Shown: positions 31,497-40,890 of the stretch, piece by piece | Numbering within the stretch: position 1 is the stretch's first letter | How the letters are laid out: each line of letters begins with the position of its first letter | NCBI GenBank assembly: GCA_030829675.1 | Contig: JAURAE010000002.1 | Location: 1 to 43,064, forward strand | Direction: 5' to 3' | Length of the DNA stretch: 43,064 nucleotides | From: Schleiferiaceae bacterium | Lineage (GTDB): Bacteria; Bacteroidota; Bacteroidia; Flavobacteriales; Schleiferiaceae | Program-made: the position numbers and the translations under genes | Notes under the pieces: model-generated | What the model was told of the DNA's origin: nothing | Database searches by the model: none | What the model saw: the letters and a program-made list of their open reading frames with translations, nothing else

Positions 31497-33292
31497 TAAT
31501 CATTCAGTTTAAGTACCGCCAAGAAGGCGCTTTGAGGAATTTCTACGTTGCCCAGCTGGCGCATACGCTTCTTACCTGCTTTCTGCTTTTCAAGGAGCTT
31601 GCGCTTACGTGAGATATCACCGCCGTAACACTTTGCAGTAACGTCCTTACGTAGGGCGCTCAAGGTTTCGCGTGCGATAATCTTGTTTCCTATGGCCGCC
31701 TGAATGGCAATCATGAATTGCTGTCTAGGGATCAATTCCTTTAACTTCGAACACATCTTTTTACCAATGTCGTAGGCGTTGTCTTTATGGATCAATGCGC
31801 TCAATGCATCTACAGGTTCTCCGTTGAGCATGACATCTACTTTCACCAAAACACTTTGCTTGTAGCCGATAGGGTGGTAATCGAAGGAAGCATACCCTTT
31901 AGAAATGGTTTTTAGTCGGTCGTAGAAATCAAAGACGATTTCAGCGAGCGGCATATCAAAACTCAATTCCACACGGTCGTGGGTGAGGTAGGTTTGATTG
32001 GTTAATTGGCCACGTTTACCAATACATAGGTTCATGACTGCGCCAACGAAATCCGCACTGGTAATGATTTGCGCTTTGATGAACGGCTCCTCCATGTAAT
32101 CCATCTTTGTTGGATCTGGGAAGTCGGTCGGGTTTTGTACCCAAATCGCTTGATCTGGATTCTTTTTCATGTAGGCCTTATAGCTTACGTTCGGAACCGT
32201 AGTAATGACCGTCATGTTGAATTCGCGCTCGAGGCGCTCTTGGATGATCTCCATATGAAGCATGCCCAAGAATCCACAACGGAATCCAAAACCAAGTGCT
32301 GCGGAAGTCTCTGCTTCAAAAGTTAGTGAAGCATCGTTGAGCTGCAATTTTTCTAGGGAGCCACGTAGTTCCTCGAACTCTTCCGTATCTACAGGATATA
32401 TCCCCGCGAATACCATAGGCTTCACCTCTTCGAATCCGGCAATAGCCTCAGAAGCGGGATTTACAACTGAAGTGATGGTGTCGCCAACTTTCACCTCTTT
32501 AGCTTCCTTTATTCCTGAAATGATATAACCTACGTCTCCGGTTTTAATTTCTTTAGCTGGTGATTGTTTGATCAAGTTGATTCCGATCTCGTCGGCTTCG
32601 TACTGCTTGCCTGTAGCCATGAACTTCACCTTCTCACCGCTCTTGATGCTGCCGTTGACCACTTTAAACATGGCTTCGATACCGCGGAATGGATTGTAGT
32701 GGCTGTCGAAAATCAACGCTTGTAAAGGCGCATCAGGATCTCCTACTGGCGCTGGGACACGCTCGATGATGGCATCCAAAATTGCAGGGACTCCTTGTCC
32801 AGTTTTTGCCGAAGCATGGAGAATGTCCTCGCGACTACAGCCGATCAGGTCGATGATTTGGTCACCTACTTCTTCTGGATTGGCTGAAGGGAGGTCGATC
32901 TTATTGAGGATAGGGATGATCTCTAAATCGTGCTCCAACGCTAGGTACAGGTTGGAGATGGTCTGGGCTTGAATGCCCTGAGCTGCATCTACAATGAGAA
33001 GTGCTCCTTCACATGCCGCGATAGAACGAGAAACCTCGTAAGAGAAATCAACGTGTCCTGGCGTATCAATGAGGTTTAGCGTGTGCTTCACGCCGTCCTT
33101 TTGATAGTACATCTGTATGGCGTGAGATTTAATCGTAATACCACGCTCGCGCTCGAGGTCCATGTTGTCGAGGAGCTGGTCTTGTTTCTCACGGTCGGTC
33201 ACACTTTGAGTAGCGTCCAACAATCTGTCCGCCAATGTGGACTTACCGTGGTCAATGTGTGCGATGATGCAAAAGTTGCGGATGTGTTTCAT
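31496..33292 (-). CDS. lepA: Elongation factor 4
   Basis: [64 protein letters not shown]-terminal [26 protein letters not shown]-like. Confidence 0.97.
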   Translation of the reverse strand: MKHIRNFCIIAHIDHGKSTLADRLLDATQSVTDREKQDQLLDNMDLERERGITIKSHAIQMYYQKDGVKHTLNLIDTPGHVDFSYEVSRSIAACEGALLIVDAAQGIQAQTISNLYLALEHDLEIIPILNKIDLPSANPEEVGDQIIDLIGCSREDILHASAKTGQGVPAILDAIIERVPAPVGDPDAPLQALIFDSHYNPFRGIEAMFKVVNGSIKSGEKVKFMATGKQYEADEIGINLIKQSPAKEIKTGDVGYIISGIKEAKEVKVGDTITSVVNPASEAIAGFEEVKPMVFAGIYPVDTEEFEELRGSLEKLQLNDASLTFEAETSAALGFGFRCGFLGMLHMEIIQERLEREFNMTVITTVPNVSYKAYMKKNPDQAIWVQNPTDFPDPTKMDYMEEPFIKAQIITSADFVGAVMNLCIGKRGQLTNQTYLTHDRVELSFDMPLAEIVFDFYDRLKTISKGYASFDYHPIGYKQSVLVKVDVMLNGEPVDALSALIHKDNAYDIGKKMCSKLKELIPRQQFMIAIQAAIGNKIIARETLSALRKDVTAKCYGGDISRKRKLLEKQKAGKKRMRQLGNVEIPQSAFLAVLKLND

Positions 33293-33308
33293 AAGGGGCA
33301 AAAATAAG

Positions 33309-33659
33309 CTATAACCCGCCTTCTCGCACCTTCTTAGGCAGCTTTTGCCAAACGAGATTGTAGCTGGTCTGAATCAGCTCTTGAATTAAGGTTCCAGAAG
33401 CATATTCTTCTGCAATAACCGTGTTCCAGTGCTGCTTGTTCATGTGGTAACCTGGGATGATCCAATGATGCTCTTCTCGAAGTTCTATATTGCGCTCCGG
33501 AGTGTTTTTTAGATTCATTCGTGCCGGCTGCTCGTCAAGGCTCAGACTCGCAAACATCTTACCGTGAACCTTGAATACGAGCGTGTATTCGTCAAAGGGC
33601 AGGTGCTCCGTAGCATGGGGGAGTCCAAGTGCAAAGTCTCGGAGTGATTCGTGATTCAT
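33309..33659 (-). CDS. MmcQ/YjbR family DNA-binding-like protein
   Basis: [37 protein letters not shown]...[13 protein letters not shown]. Confidence 0.88.
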   Translation of the reverse strand: MNHESLRDFALGLPHATEHLPFDEYTLVFKVHGKMFASLSLDEQPARMNLKNTPERNIELREEHHWIIPGYHMNKQHWNTVIAEEYASGTLIQELIQTSYNLVWQKLPKKVREGGL

Positions 33660-33691
33660 AGGGCTTCAAAATACAACACTATCTTAGTGGA

Positions 33692-34324
33692 ATGCAAAAG
33701 TCTTGGGACATCGAAAATTGGGACCGGAAATCCGCCTATGAATTCTTCAAAACCTTTGAAGATCCCTATGTGGGGATTCAGGTGAACCTGGATTGTACCG
33801 CCTTTGTGCAGCAGTGCAAGATGCATTCCTACAGCACGCACCATGCGTTGTTATATGCGGTGGTTCAGGCTGCGAACGCCTATGAGCCGATGCGATTGCG
33901 CAGGACTGCCGATGGTGTGGCATTGCACGATTCCATTGATATTGGTTGTTCGGTGATGCAGCGAGGGACAAAGGCCTTTGTCTTTGCGTATTATCCTTGG
34001 GTTGAAGGGGAATCTGTGGCCGATTTCATTTTCCGCGCCCAACAAATCACAGTCCAAGCGGCTGAAGGCATTCCCTTTGAAGATAGGCCCGACCGCACCA
34101 ACCTAATCTATGGCACGACCTTGCCTTGGCTTTCATTTACCGGCTTTAAGCACCCCAGAAAAGGCGGGAATCACAGTGTCCCAAAAATTGTGTTGGGTAA
34201 GATTACCTCCCAAGCCGGTCGATACATAATTCCCTTCCAGTTAGAGGTGGATCATGCATTGATGGACGGCATTCACATGAGTGAGTATTTGGCCTTGGTG
34301 CAAGAAAATCTAAATAGACTCTAA
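33692..34324 (+). CDS. Chloramphenicol acetyltransferase-like protein (CAT fold)
   Basis: N-terminal WDRKSAYEFFKTFEDPYVGIQVNLD and C-terminal QLEVDHALMDGIHMSEYL retaining HxxxDG. Confidence 0.85.
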   Translation: MQKSWDIENWDRKSAYEFFKTFEDPYVGIQVNLDCTAFVQQCKMHSYSTHHALLYAVVQAANAYEPMRLRRTADGVALHDSIDIGCSVMQRGTKAFVFAYYPWVEGESVADFIFRAQQITVQAAEGIPFEDRPDRTNLIYGTTLPWLSFTGFKHPRKGGNHSVPKIVLGKITSQAGRYIIPFQLEVDHALMDGIHMSEYLALVQENLNRL

Positions 34325-34660
34325 AAACTCTTCCTGATCCAGGTGTTCCATGGGATCCCAGACCAATTCCCCGAAGTTTTGAATCTCATCATTTACGACG
34401 GTAATGCCTTCGCTGGCGAGTAAATCTTCCATGACGGTGCTGCCGCCGAAAAAGTGTTTGCCGGTGAGCAGACCTTTGCGGTTGACCACGCGGTGTGCCG
34501 GAACGCTGGGGTCGTTGTGCGAAGCATTCATGGCATAACCCACCACGCGTGCCGATCGACCGGTGCCTAAGAAGCGAGCAATGTGACCGTAGGTGCTCAC
34601 GCGCCCCTCGGGTATGAGGCGGACGACGCGGTATACTCGGTCAAAGAACTCGCTGGCCAT
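34310..34660 (-). CDS. Alkyltransferase-like (ATL) protein, MGMT family lacking the catalytic Cys
   Basis: PEGRVSTYGHIARFLGTGRSARVVGYAMNAS...VPAHRVVNRKG: PCHRV active site replaced by PAHRV. Confidence 0.88.
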   Translation of the reverse strand: MASEFFDRVYRVVRLIPEGRVSTYGHIARFLGTGRSARVVGYAMNASHNDPSVPAHRVVNRKGLLTGKHFFGGSTVMEDLLASEGITVVNDEIQNFGELVWDPMEHLDQEEFLESI

Positions 34661-35374
34661 CTATTTCTTGAAATTATCCCAATACGCCATGGCGTCTTCT
34701 ATGCCGTCGAGCTTAAAGCGCAAGTAGGTGGTGGCCTTGCCTTGGGCGAGCCACATGCTTTCGTAGTGCGTAACTACATCGAAAAGGATGCCCTCGTTGG
34801 GGAAGATTTGTTCGTGGATGTTATGGTAGGCCTCCTCTACTTCTAGACCGAGCATTTGAACGATGCCGTGGGTGTAGCCGTGCAGGTATTCGCTATCACA
34901 TTTGAGGTTGATGGTTCCGCCGGGCTTGAGGAATTTGCGGTAGCGTAAGAGGAACTCAGGGTGGGTCAAGCGGTGTTTCGCGCGCTTGTATTTGATTTGA
35001 GGATCTGGGAAGGTGATCCAAATTTCGTCTACTTCATCGGGTCCGAAACACTGGTCGATCCAGTCGATTCGAGTGCGTAGGAACGCCACATTAGTCAAAC
35101 CTTCCTCAGTCGCAGTTTTGGCGCCGCGCCACAGGCGATTGCCTTTGATATCGACACCGACGTGGTTTTGATGAGGATTTCTTCGGGCCAATTCAACGGT
35201 GTATTCCCCCTTCCCACAACCAAGTTCAAGCACGAGGCCTTGGTCATTGGAGAATTGGTCCTTTGCCCAATTTCCTTTGAGCTCTAAACCCAAGCGTGCC
35301 TCTTCGGGACTGGGCTCAACGACGCAGGACATCTGCTCGATTTCACGAAATTTTCGGAGTTTATCTTTTCCCAT
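34661..35374 (-). CDS. trmB: tRNA (guanine-N7-)-methyltransferase
   Basis: LELGCGKGEYTVELA, NHVGVDIKGNRLWRGAKTA, EIWITFPDPQIKYKRAKHRLTHPEFL. Confidence 0.94.
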   Translation of the reverse strand: MGKDKLRKFREIEQMSCVVEPSPEEARLGLELKGNWAKDQFSNDQGLVLELGCGKGEYTVELARRNPHQNHVGVDIKGNRLWRGAKTATEEGLTNVAFLRTRIDWIDQCFGPDEVDEIWITFPDPQIKYKRAKHRLTHPEFLLRYRKFLKPGGTINLKCDSEYLHGYTHGIVQMLGLEVEEAYHNIHEQIFPNEGILFDVVTHYESMWLAQGKATTYLRFKLDGIEDAMAYWDNFKK

Positions 35375-35389
35375 GCGGCAAAAGTAGGA

Positions 35390-36013
35390 CTAGTATTCAT
35401 TAAAACCCTTCCCCGCGTAAATCTTTGGGATGCATTTTTCAATGCGGTTGAGCTGGGTTTGTTCTTGTTTGGTGCTCCCCACGTGGAGGATATAACTTCT
35501 TTGACGTCCCGGGGTCAGTAGGTCCCAAGCTGTTTGGAGTTGTGGGTCGTTTTCCAGCCAATGTGCCAAGGTTTCCGGCATAGGTTCGCGCTCAGTGGGC
35601 TTAGGAACTTTGGCGTCGCTTTTCTCAAGCTCGATGGCTTCGGCGATGTAGGCGTGGATGTGCGGTTCCAATTCTGCTACTTGGGCGGCAGAGGTAATTT
35701 TGAGTAGGCGTGCGACATTGGAATTGGCCCCTGCTGGAACTAAAATTTTTGCATCATCCTGAAGGAGCACCCCTTTGAAAAAGCTAATGCCGCAGCTGTC
35801 CTTGAAGGAATAGATCATCGCCACATTCTTGCCTTTGAGGGTGTAGGTCGGTTGGCCCCATTTTGCTTCTTGCTCTAATCCGCTTTGGAGCTTAAGCTCG
35901 CGCAAGAGCACCAATGGATCAGCCCAAGTGCGCACCTTGCACTGGTCCGTGCCGTGGAGGGAACAACGTCCGCAGCCGTCGATAAAATAGTCGTTGGGGT
36001 CTTTGATCATCAT
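35390..36013 (-). CDS. DUF1801 / YdeI-OmpD-associated-like protein with N-terminal Cys cluster
   Basis: AKWGQPTYTLKGKNVAMIYSFKDSCGISFFKG (DUF1801-like), C-terminal LTPGRQRSYILHVGSTKQEQTQLNRIEKCIPKI (YdeI-like). Confidence 0.8.
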   Translation of the reverse strand: MMIKDPNDYFIDGCGRCSLHGTDQCKVRTWADPLVLLRELKLQSGLEQEAKWGQPTYTLKGKNVAMIYSFKDSCGISFFKGVLLQDDAKILVPAGANSNVARLLKITSAAQVAELEPHIHAYIAEAIELEKSDAKVPKPTEREPMPETLAHWLENDPQLQTAWDLLTPGRQRSYILHVGSTKQEQTQLNRIEKCIPKIYAGKGFNEY

Positions 36014-36016
36014 GGG

Positions 36017-36481
36017 TTACCAATTTTTATAGGGCACCAAACTCAGTGAAGAATTCGAGTACCTACGGTCCCCACTGACTTCCTCACCCAACCACTCCGG
36101 TCGAACGAATTCCTCATCCTCACGGCTGAGCTCAATTTCGGCCACTTCAAGGCCCTCATTGGCCCCTTCGAAAATATCTACTTCCCAAAGGTGCCCCTCG
36201 TGTGCCACGAAATAGCGTCGCTTTTGAATGGGGGGATGCTCACACATTTTCAGCAATGCGGCCGCCTCGTCTTTGGGAATTTCATATTCAAACTCATCGC
36301 GGCTGAGGCCAACGGTCAATCCTTTAATGGTCAAAAACCCATGGGTGTCGGTCTCGCGTACTCGGACGGTGCGCTCGGGATCATAGCTGAGGTAGCCTTG
36401 CGCGAAAAAACTCGAACGTTGCACGCCGGCTTTCCAACCATTGTTGGCGATTAAAAACTTACGTTCGATTTCCTTGGGCAT
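36017..36481 (-). CDS. CYTH domain-containing protein
   Basis: MPKEIERKFLIAN, GYLSYDPERTVRVRETDTHGFLTIKG, WEVDIFEGANEGLEVAEIEL. Confidence 0.93.
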   Translation of the reverse strand: MPKEIERKFLIANNGWKAGVQRSSFFAQGYLSYDPERTVRVRETDTHGFLTIKGLTVGLSRDEFEYEIPKDEAAALLKMCEHPPIQKRRYFVAHEGHLWEVDIFEGANEGLEVAEIELSREDEEFVRPEWLGEEVSGDRRYSNSSLSLVPYKNW

Positions 36482-36484
36482 GCG

Positions 36485-38155
36485 TTAGAAATTTGGGGCC
36501 ACCTCGAATGAAATTTCTTCTTTGGTGGTCGGATGTATAAAACTAATGGATGCAGCGTGAAGATGCAATCTATTGGCCGGCACCCCATAGAGCTCGTCTC
36601 CAAAAATTGGGGTGTGGAGCCCGTCCGGATGGGCACAATGTACGCGCAACTGGTGCGTTCGCCCAGTCACGGGGAAAAGAGCTAATCGTGTCTTGCCATT
36701 GTTGCGCTCGAGTACTTTCCAATGGGTAGTGGCGGGCTTGCCGTGCTCGTGACACACCATTTGGCGCGGAAGATCATAATAATCGGGGCGCAAGGGGAGT
36801 TCGATGGTACCCTCATCGCCCTCAACGATTCCGTCCAGCACGGCGATGTACTGCTTTTTCAGTGTGCGTTTGATGAACTGCTTTTGAACGAATTTGTGGG
36901 CTTGTGGATTTTTGGCGAAGACCAAAATACCCGAGGTAGACATATCTAATCTGTGCAGGAGCACGCTCCCTGTAGCCTCAGGATGGAGGGCCTTGATTCG
37001 GGTCAACGCGGAATCTTCAATATCCTTACCGGGCACGGACAACATGACCTCGGGCTTATTCACCACCACTAAATCCTTGTCGTCATAAATGATGGGCAAT
37101 TCCGCCCCATCACTCCAAGACAGGAGGGGATTGGGTTCGACGGCCACACCCTCGAGCATGTGTCCAAGTATTGGCCGGCAGCGACTGTTGCACGAAGGGT
37201 AGAAGAGGCCCTGTTTGCGCACCTCATTTTTCGGCTCCTTCCCCCACCAAAACTCCCCCATACACAAAGGCTCATACCCCTTTAAATAGGCATATTGGAG
37301 TAGCTTCGGAGCACTGCATTCACCAGCTCCAGAGGGCGGTTGCTGCGTCTCGAAATCCGGGAAGAGGTCCTTGATATCTTTGCGCTCACCGCGCGCATTG
37401 AGGAATTGGTACTGCGAAAAAATCCACGCTTGGAGTGCATTGCTTTTGGCGCGACGGTCCTTTTTTAATTGGTCCAATTTCATTTGCCAACCCTCCACTT
37501 CTTCACGCAATTTCTCCAACTCTTCCTTTTGATGAAAGGCGAACTTTTTGAACTGCAACTGCGTGGTAATACTTTCCGAGGTCAACTCCGCATTGAAGGC
37601 TTCAAAGGCTTCGGCATCAAGGCTGGCTTTGGCCGCCTCGCGGCGTTGCTTGCGGTCGAGTTTTTCTTGTTTTAATTGGCCCCTACCATCGCTCAACACT
37701 TCCTCCACACGAATTTCTTCGTCTTTCAAGAGGGCTTTCAAACGCACAAATTCTGGATTGCGTTTCAAGGCCTCAATGGCTTCGGTCATGTCATTTAGCT
37801 GCGCTTCCCCAAGCTTGTATTCGGTGTGGGCCGCGTGAATATCAGCCACGGCGGGCACCATCCACTCCGGACGCGGCCCATTCAACTTCCCAGAATATGC
37901 CGATAGATAGCCTAATTCTCCTTCGGAATTTCTAACGACCAATACGCCGAGCATTTTTCCTGCTACTGCATCGCCTCCCAAGAGTTCTTCGCAAAGGGTG
38001 GCATCATTTTGCAGTCTCTGTTGCAGATGCTCGGCCGCGGCCACGACCAGCGGGTGTGGGGTGTAAAAAAACGGATAGGTAAAAGCATGAGGCGGCTGCA
38101 GCGCTTCACCGTCGGGTAGGTGGGGTAAAAAGTCAGTGGTGAAGCAAGGGTCCAT
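36485..38155 (-). CDS. RluA family pseudouridine synthase with long N-terminal extension
   Basis: C-terminal LLHRLDMSTSGILVFAKN and GRTHQLRVHCAHPDGLHTPIFGDELYG; ~350 aa N-terminal region; start chosen at MDPCFTTDF (ORF open to 38215). Confidence 0.88.
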   Translation of the reverse strand: MDPCFTTDFLPHLPDGEALQPPHAFTYPFFYTPHPLVVAAAEHLQQRLQNDATLCEELLGGDAVAGKMLGVLVVRNSEGELGYLSAYSGKLNGPRPEWMVPAVADIHAAHTEYKLGEAQLNDMTEAIEALKRNPEFVRLKALLKDEEIRVEEVLSDGRGQLKQEKLDRKQRREAAKASLDAEAFEAFNAELTSESITTQLQFKKFAFHQKEELEKLREEVEGWQMKLDQLKKDRRAKSNALQAWIFSQYQFLNARGERKDIKDLFPDFETQQPPSGAGECSAPKLLQYAYLKGYEPLCMGEFWWGKEPKNEVRKQGLFYPSCNSRCRPILGHMLEGVAVEPNPLLSWSDGAELPIIYDDKDLVVVNKPEVMLSVPGKDIEDSALTRIKALHPEATGSVLLHRLDMSTSGILVFAKNPQAHKFVQKQFIKRTLKKQYIAVLDGIVEGDEGTIELPLRPDYYDLPRQMVCHEHGKPATTHWKVLERNNGKTRLALFPVTGRTHQLRVHCAHPDGLHTPIFGDELYGVPANRLHLHAASISFIHPTTKEEISFEVAPNF

Positions 38156-38211
38156 AGCGCGAATGTCTACCACAAAAATAGGGGTTCGCGATAGAAATTT
38201 CGCTCCACGGA

Positions 38212-38853
38212 TCAAGTATCAAATATCAACCCGAACTGCAGGTACTGTTTGGTGGTAGATCCAACGGTTTGCAGTAGGTAGCCCAATTGAAATTGAATGT
38301 TCGACGCGTACTTATAGCCCACTCCCCCGTATAGGCGATTGCGGTCAAAGGTGGTTGCTCCTGGTTGCAGGAAAATCTCATCATAGATGCCCAAATAGTA
38401 AGTGCCAACCTCGATGGATGCTGTGTTAAGCGGGTAAAACAACATGCCGCGGTAGCGGTACCGTGTTTTGAATTCGCTTTCAATCCATCGTTGCTCGTAT
38501 CGAAAACGATGCTCGAGCTTGGCTTTTCCGAAATAGTTTGCGGTAATGAGTTGTTGCCAAATCCGATGTTCTTCTACTTCTGGACCTATGCGTGAACTCT
38601 GAAATTCATGGTTGGTAATGTTCGCATAACCGCCCGTGAGCATGAGTCCATTGTCGAACTTATAATTTACCCCTGTACGGAGTAGGAGTTGTTCAAGTTG
38701 AGGTTGCACAGTATAATTCCGGTGTTGTGCCTCGGTGTGGATGCTCCAATGATTGTCGATTTTATTGGTTCCGAAGTACATCATCCAATTGCCCAAATCA
38801 GATTGAGCTAAAACGGTACTTGAGCAGAACAAGAATGTGATCAGCCAGCGCAT
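38212..38853 (-). CDS. DUF2490-like outer membrane protein
   Basis: Signal peptide, alternating beta-strand pattern: GNWMMYFGTNKIDNHWSIHTEAQHRNY...LLRTGVNYKFDNGLMLTGGY. Confidence 0.75.
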   Translation of the reverse strand: MRWLITFLFCSSTVLAQSDLGNWMMYFGTNKIDNHWSIHTEAQHRNYTVQPQLEQLLLRTGVNYKFDNGLMLTGGYANITNHEFQSSRIGPEVEEHRIWQQLITANYFGKAKLEHRFRYEQRWIESEFKTRYRYRGMLFYPLNTASIEVGTYYLGIYDEIFLQPGATTFDRNRLYGGVGYKYASNIQFQLGYLLQTVGSTTKQYLQFGLIFDT

Positions 38854-38890
38854 AAATAGTGTGTTAGTTCCAAAGAATATAGGGAATTTC

Positions 38891-39181
38891 TCAATACTTC
38901 GAAAGAAAGCCTAAGGCCGAGTTGGCCAGAATCAATATTACGATAAGGGTGATGATCAAGCTGAGGAAGAGTGCGATGAATTGGCGACGTTTGCGCTGAG
39001 AGGCTCGGCTTTTGATTTCAGATTTTATGGCGTCCAATTCTTCTTTGCTCACCTTCTTATCATGGGTCGGCGCGCTCCCATATCCACCCTTGTGCTCTTT
39101 GTCAAAAATCTTAGTGCGCTTGGCCAGGGCGTTGTTCTTTATGGAGCTGACCATGGCAGCTACCGCACCGCCCCAACTCAT
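38891..39181 (-). CDS. Small hypothetical protein with C-terminal TM (96 aa)
   Basis: ORF overlaps the recJ stop by 4 nt (ATGA); basic helix followed by RRQFIALFLSLIITLIVILILA TM. Confidence 0.7.
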   Translation of the reverse strand: MSWGGAVAAMVSSIKNNALAKRTKIFDKEHKGGYGSAPTHDKKVSKEELDAIKSEIKSRASQRKRRQFIALFLSLIITLIVILILANSALGFLSKY

Positions 39182-40890
39182 GATTTCCCTTGTGCTGAGC
39201 GGATATCTTCCACCATTAATTGGAGGTTGCGCTGTCCGCGGAATTCATTGATTTCGAGCGAGGCAATGATATCAATGGCCCCGCCTGCTTCGAGATGTGC
39301 TGCCCAAGACCCTTGACCAAAGGCAATACCCGACATGGTCGTGGCACTGCCCGGATGTTGCAACACCACTCGGAGGTGGCTTTCATCCGCTCCAACGGCC
39401 TTAGTTCCGCCGGAATCTACCAAATTCTGAATGAGGAACCTTGGGGCCTGATTTGCTTCTCCATGCGGCTCCATTTGTGATAGGACGGCGTAGAAACGCT
39501 CGGTGAATTGGTCCAAACTAGCCACCGCATCGTATTCTAATTCTGGCGATTTCATCTCAGCCGTCAAATTCGCCGCACAATAGGTCTCGAACGCCTTTTT
39601 GAAATGTGGCAACTGCGCTTCATCTAGCGTCAAACCGGCGGCATATTTGTGGCCTCCAAACTGCAAAATATGCGCTTCACATGCCTCAATGGCATTATAC
39701 ACATCAAAGCCAATGACGCTGCGCGCAGAACCGCCTAGGTGATCACCGCTTTTGGTCAAAATGATGGTCGGGCGGTAGTGCGTTTCCACGATTTTCGACG
39801 CTACGATGCCCACCACACCCTTGTGCCAATGCGGTCTGTAGAGCACATTGGAATTCGGATAGTTCTCCGGGTCCAATTCCTCTTTGGCCTCCTCGAAAAT
39901 TTCAGCTTGAGTTTCACGACGGTCCTGGTTGAAGGCATTGATGCGCTCCGCGAGTTCGTCCTGTTCCGCGCGGTCGGTGCTACGCAAAAGTTCGACCGCG
40001 CGCAACCCACTCTCCATGCGCCCGGCGGCGTTGATACGCGGGGCAATGCTAAAAGAAATATCTCTGAGGGTAAGGGAATGGGGGGATTTGGCGCTCGCCT
40101 CGAGTAAGCTCATAAACCCGGCACGCGCCTGTCCATTGCGTATGCGCTGCAATCCATAGTGTGCGAGCAATCTATTCTCGCCGGTTACATGCACGATATC
40201 CGCTGCAATGCTCACGGCACATAGGTCGAGGAGGGGGTGCAGGTGCACCTCTTCCGGCAAGCCCCAATGTTCGCATAGTGCTTGGCAAAGTTTGAAGCCA
40301 ACGCCACACCCTGAAAGTTCTTTGTACGGATAAGGGCAATCTGGGCGCTTGGGGTCTAGAATGGCATGTGCCTTGGGTAAGGTTTCTTCCGGACGGTGGT
40401 GGTCACAAACAATCACATCTATGCCGAGCGACCGCGCATGGGCGATTTGGTCAAAGGCCTTAATTCCGCAATCCAACGCAATGATGAGGGTAATGCCCAA
40501 TTCCGCCGCAAGATTAATCCCGTCAAAAGACAATCCGTAGCCTTCCTTATAGCGATCCGGGATATAAGCCTCGATGGGAAACTTGCCTTCGAGAAATTCC
40601 GCCATCAGCGCCACTGACGTGGTTCCGTCGACATCGTAATCGCCGAAAATCATCACATGTTCCTGCTGAATTCTGGCCTTCTCGATGCGCTCCACAGCAC
40701 GCTCCATATCCTTCATTCGATAGGGGTGGTGCAAGAGGTTTAGATCTGGTCGGAAAAAGGCTTTGGCATCCTCAAAGGTCGTGATGCCTCGCTGGACCAA
40801 AAGGGCAGCGAGTAAGGGGTCTTTGGTGACTTCTGCGGTGAGCTGAGACACGGCACCCGGATCCGATATGGGTCGAGCCGTCCAGCGCAT
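39178..40890 (-). CDS. recJ: Single-stranded-DNA-specific exonuclease RecJ
   Basis: IFGDYDVDGTTSVALMAEFL, CDHHRPEETLPKAHAILDPKRPDCPYPYKELSGCGVGFKL, DHH/DHHA1 motifs GGHKYAAGL. Confidence 0.95.
   Translation of the reverse strand: MRWTARPISDPGAVSQLTAEVTKDPLLAALLVQRGITTFEDAKAFFRPDLNLLHHPYRMKDMERAVERIEKARIQQEHVMIFGDYDVDGTTSVALMAEFLEGKFPIEAYIPDRYKEGYGLSFDGINLAAELGITLIIALDCGIKAFDQIAHARSLGIDVIVCDHHRPEETLPKAHAILDPKRPDCPYPYKELSGCGVGFKLCQALCEHWGLPEEVHLHPLLDLCAVSIAADIVHVTGENRLLAHYGLQRIRNGQARAGFMSLLEASAKSPHSLTLRDISFSIAPRINAAGRMESGLRAVELLRSTDRAEQDELAERINAFNQDRRETQAEIFEEAKEELDPENYPNSNVLYRPHWHKGVVGIVASKIVETHYRPTIILTKSGDHLGGSARSVIGFDVYNAIEACEAHILQFGGHKYAAGLTLDEAQLPHFKKAFETYCAANLTAEMKSPELEYDAVASLDQFTERFYAVLSQMEPHGEANQAPRFLIQNLVDSGGTKAVGADESHLRVVLQHPGSATTMSGIAFGQGSWAAHLEAGGAIDIIASLEINEFRGQRNLQLMVEDIRSAQGKS

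Noticed and set aside
33692-34324. CAT-like gene as an acquired antibiotic resistance cassette
   Set aside because: No transposase, integron or flanking repeats; embedded among housekeeping genes.
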